Of a stretch of DNA of 64,000 nucleotides, positions 60,990 to 64,000 are shown in pieces (the first letter of the stretch is position 1; every line of letters starts with the position of its first letter). This DNA is from Flammula alnicola (lineage: Eukaryota; Basidiomycota; Agaricomycetes; Agaricales; Strophariaceae): NCBI GenBank assembly GCA_015499995.1, contig JADNRV010000059.1, positions 1 through 64,000 of the forward strand, read 5' to 3'. Made by a program: the position numbers and the translations under genes. The notes under the pieces were generated by a model. The model was given only the letters and a program-made list of their open reading frames with translations. It had not been told where the DNA came from and searched no databases.

Positions 60990-62021
60990 ATGACCTCGCC
61001 GCCATCGCAACTCCCTTGTATTCCTTCCAACCCTGATGTCGCGGGAGTTGGTGTCCGATTTTCGGTTTATTTCCAGGCCTTCCTCAGCTTCGTGGCGCCC
61101 GTGCTGGCGATGACCGATGGGATAATTACACTGGAGGAGAAGGAGAGGAACACAGTTCTGCCGATCGAAAATCTGCTACTTTCAGCCTCTCTTGCTTTCA
61201 CGGCCTTCTCTCAGATCCATACCCTGAGCGTTTACCACGCTGTAATAATTTCGATTATGGGCTGGATCCTGGAGGGACCTCTTATTTTGACCAGTTGTTC
61301 CACCGCCTTCCGCGCGGTGGGCGCTTGGGCTCTGCGTCGTCGACCGTTGAACATCGAAAAAGACGAGGCATTTGATGGGGTTCAATAGAGCGATTTCGTT
61401 TCCTACGAGATGTCAGTGTCTAGAATTATTCATGGGATACTCGGCATCCTACTTTGGAGCAAGATTGACACCTTTGGAGGTGAATTATCTACGTGCACCA
61501 CTTCAACATATTTCGTTGTTTTGGGTCACGAAATCCCGGTCCTCAACGATACCCTCAGATCAGCCTCAATACTGTTCCATAGTGCTCGCATGCTCGAAGG
61601 GATGGTCGCCCTATTTCTGAATCCATTTCTGTGGCAGTGGACGACTAGAGGCTCACGCCCCATTCGCATTAATCGTCGGATTGCCGCAGGGAGACTGGCT
61701 AGTGCCTTTATGATCCTGTCTATACAGATGGCCAACATCGAGGTAATGATTGCGAGGAGCAGGAAAGCGTTGGTGTCTTCGGGAGAAAATACTTGGGGAT
61801 TTGGTCAAATTGTGGCCATATTCTTGATCTTTACCAAACTGAGAGAAGTTTCTCTGGCTGTTCGGTCTTGGGTTTCCTCGCGAAAGAAATCGAAAGAGAG
61901 ACGACTTTCAGGAGGGCACGAACTGGAAGACGCTGCGACTTCGAGCAGGAACCTGAGCCGTACACGAAAATCATCACCAAGGCGTCTTCCTTCGATCGTG
62001 GGTACTTTTACAATGGTGTAA
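60990..62021 (+). CDS. Multi-pass membrane protein, unknown function
   Basis: Two exons (60990-61316 and 61389-62021) join in phase through a 72-bp intron with GTGGGC and CAATAG ends; without it a TAG at 61386 would end the frame. The protein, 319 residues, starts MTSPPSQLPCIPSNPDVAGV and has about seven hydrophobic segments, for example VYFQAFLSFVAPVLA, LLLSASLAFTAFSQI, AVIISIMGWILEG, IIHGILGILLWS, LASAFMILSIQMAN and IVAIFLIFTKL. The C-terminal tail is basic and Ser-rich. It resembles Agaricomycete membrane proteins that begin with an NPD(I/V)AG(I/V)GVR motif; their role is not known to me. Confidence 0.75.
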
Positions 62022-62214
62022 CCTTTCTGTTCTAACTTTTGCCACAGCGCTCTCATACGCCGACTCTGAAACAACGAGCACCCCCTCAAAAGAAAAACGA
62101 CGATGTTGGGGATGATCAGGATAGTACTCATATTGTGAAAGCTTCGGTATGTGAATTTTGATGCGAGCGTCTCAGATGCTCCAACAACATTCGAGCGATG
62201 AGACGCTGACCTTC

Positions 62215-64000
62215 TCATCGGCGATTCTCAACTCTCAGCTTGTGCGTAATACCATCTTCTGAACTGCTGAAGGGACGCTGACCTGCTGGTTGGCCATTTT
62301 CAACTTCCAGGGAGTGCGTACTGCCATTTTCTGGGGGGCTTAATGAATGCTGACCTTCTCGTCGGCCATTTTCAACACCCAGCTTGTGCGTAATACCATC
62401 TTCTGAGCTGCTGAAGCGATGCTGACCTCCTCTTCGGCCATTTTCCACTCTCAGCCTGTGCGTCATGCCATCTTGTGAACTGCTGAAGGGACGCTGACCT
62501 GCTCGTTGGCCATTTTCAACTTCCAGGAAGTGCGTACTGCCATCTTCAGAGCTGCTGAAGGGGCACTGACTTGCTCTTCGGTCATTTTCCACTCTCAGTC
62601 TGTGCGCAATGCCATTTTATGAGGTGCTGAACGGATGCTGACCTGCTCTTCGACCATTTTCAACTCCCAGCAAGTGCATAATGCCATCTTCTGAGCTGCT
62701 GAAGGGACGCTGACCTATTTTTATGCCATTTTCAACTCCCAGCCTGTGCGTAATGCCATCTTCTGAGCTGCTGAAGTGACGCTGACCTGTTTTTCCACCA
62801 TTTTCAACTCCTAGATTGTGTGTAATGCAATGTTCTGAGCTGCTGAAGCGACGCTGACCTGCTCTTCGGCCATTTTCAACTCCCAGCCTGTGCGTAATTC
62901 CATCTTCTGACCGGCTAAAGCGACGCTGACCTGTTTTTCCACCGTTTTCAACTCCTAGATTGTGTGTAATGCAATGTTCTGAGCTCCTGAAGGGATGCTG
63001 ACCTGCTGTTTGGCCATTTTCAACTCTCAGCCTGTGCGTAATACCATCTTCTGAGCTGCTGAAGCAACGCTGACCTGCTGTTTGGCCATTTTCAACTCCC
63101 AGCCTGTGCGTAATACCATCTTCTGAGCTGCTAAGGCGATGCTGACCTGCTGTTTGGCCATTTTCAACTCCCAGCGAGTGCGTAATGTCATCTTCTGAAC
63201 TGCTGAAGTAGCGCTGACCTGCAGTTCGGCCATTTTCAACTCCTAGAATATGTGTACCACTATCTTCTGAGCTCCTGAAGCGACGCTAACCTGCTCTTGG
63301 GCTATTATCAACTCCTAGCGAGTGCGTCATGTTATCTTCTGAACTGCTGAAGTAGCGCTGACCTTCTTGTCGGCCATTTTCAACACCCAGCTTGTGCGTA
63401 ATACCATCTTCTGAGCTGCTGAAGCGATGCTGACCTGCTCTTCGGCCATTTTCAACTCCCAGCCTGTGCGTAATGCCATGTTCCGAGCTGCTGAAGGGAC
63501 GCTGACCTGCTATTTCACCATTTTCAATTCCCAGTGGGTTCGTAATGCCATATTCTGAGCTGCTGAAGCAACGCTGACATGCTCTTCGGCCATTTTCAAC
63601 TCCCAGGAAGTGCGTAATGCCATGTTCTGAGCTGCTGAGGTGATGCTGACCTGCTTTTCGGCCATTTTCAACTGCCAGCTTGTGCGTAATGCCATTTTCT
63701 GAGCTAATGAAGCGACGCTGACCTGCTGTTCAGCCATTTTCAACTCCCAGGAAGTGCGTAATGCCATGTTCTGAGCTGTTGAAGCGACGCTGACCTGCTG
63801 TTCGGCCATTTTCGACTGCCAGCGAGTGCGTAATGCCATGTTCTGAGCTGCAGAAGTAACGCTGACCTGCTGTTCGGCCATTTTCAACTGCCAGCTTGTG
63901 CGTAATGCCAGGTTCTGAGCTGTTGAAGCGACGCTGACCTGCTCTTGGGCTATTATTAACTCCCAGCGAGTGCGTAATGCCATATTCTGCGCTGCTGAAG
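62215..64000 (-). repeat. 72-bp tandem repeat array, ~25 units, open at the window end
   Basis: The period is 72 bp, measured between successive GGCCATTTTCAAC motifs (62293, 62365, 62437 and so on). Each unit carries GCTGCTGAAG, CGCTGACCTG, GGCCATTTTCAACTCCCAG and GTGCGTAATGCC. Since 72 is a multiple of three, minus-strand frames stay open: one gives 24-residue units of the type MALRTSWELKMAEQQVSVAS, another gives units with VENGRRGGQ. Different parts of the array are open in different frames. It could be the 3' part of a repeat-protein gene that begins beyond 64000, or a minisatellite. The stop at 62215 closes one frame. Confidence 0.9.

Noticed and set aside
61386..61388. Premature stop in the membrane-protein gene
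   Set aside because: A 72-bp intron with proper ends and matching phase (61317-61388) removes it.
62215..64000. CRISPR-like array
   Set aside because: Units follow one another directly with no unique spacers, the unit is 72 bp, and the genome is eukaryotic. The same holds for the 138-bp repeat.

Overview
The window looks like nuclear DNA of a mushroom-forming basidiomycete (Agaricomycetes). Genes are split by many 45-75 bp GT-AG introns, with two GC-AG introns, and several protein types are ones I associate with that group: a hydrophobin-like protein, a CFEM protein, FAD-dependent GMC oxidoreductases, an HMG-box factor, an F-box protein and DUF6589 proteins. All exon boundaries were worked out by eye from reading frames and splice signals. 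No rRNA or tRNA gene was recognised.

Layout. 1-19 kb: a conserved hypothetical gene; a 138-bp tandem repeat; the end of a CACTA-like element; transaldolase; a CFEM GPI-type protein; a five-exon hydrophobin-like gene; an inverted-repeat element with a GGCT microsatellite; an F-box gene; a secreted protein gene; and a decayed HNH-nuclease-like gene. 19-32 kb: two tandem GMC oxidoreductases, part of a ~3-kb duplication that includes promoters and whose second copy is frameshifted; then msrA, a multi-pass membrane protein and an aldo/keto reductase, all on the minus strand. 33-42 kb: the exosome nuclease DIS3/RRP44, with a telomere-like promoter motif; a small cysteine-rich secreted protein; and a WRAP53/TCAB1-type WD40 protein.

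42.5-56.5 kb is the accessory core. A 1.5-kb CACTA-like non-autonomous element (3-bp duplication ATG, many AGGTTG motifs near both ends) is followed by two adjacent convergent gene pairs. Each pair joins a large DUF6589 protein to a RecQ-like superfamily 2 helicase (orders + - + -). The first pair sits inside a perfect 39-bp inverted repeat and a candidate 9-bp target duplication, so it looks like a mobile element of about 5.9 kb. The second pair starts about 55 bp beyond it. I propose that DUF6589 plus RecQ is a two-gene transposition module. The DUF6589 gene of the first pair carries one in-frame TGA; the second pair reads through without a break.

56-64 kb: a 450-bp inverted-repeat element, a small dispersed foldback repeat (second copy at 42.3 kb), an HMG-box gene broken by a frameshift and a stop, a long inverted repeat upstream of it, a multi-pass membrane protein, and a 72-bp tandem repeat array of about 25 units that runs off the window end.
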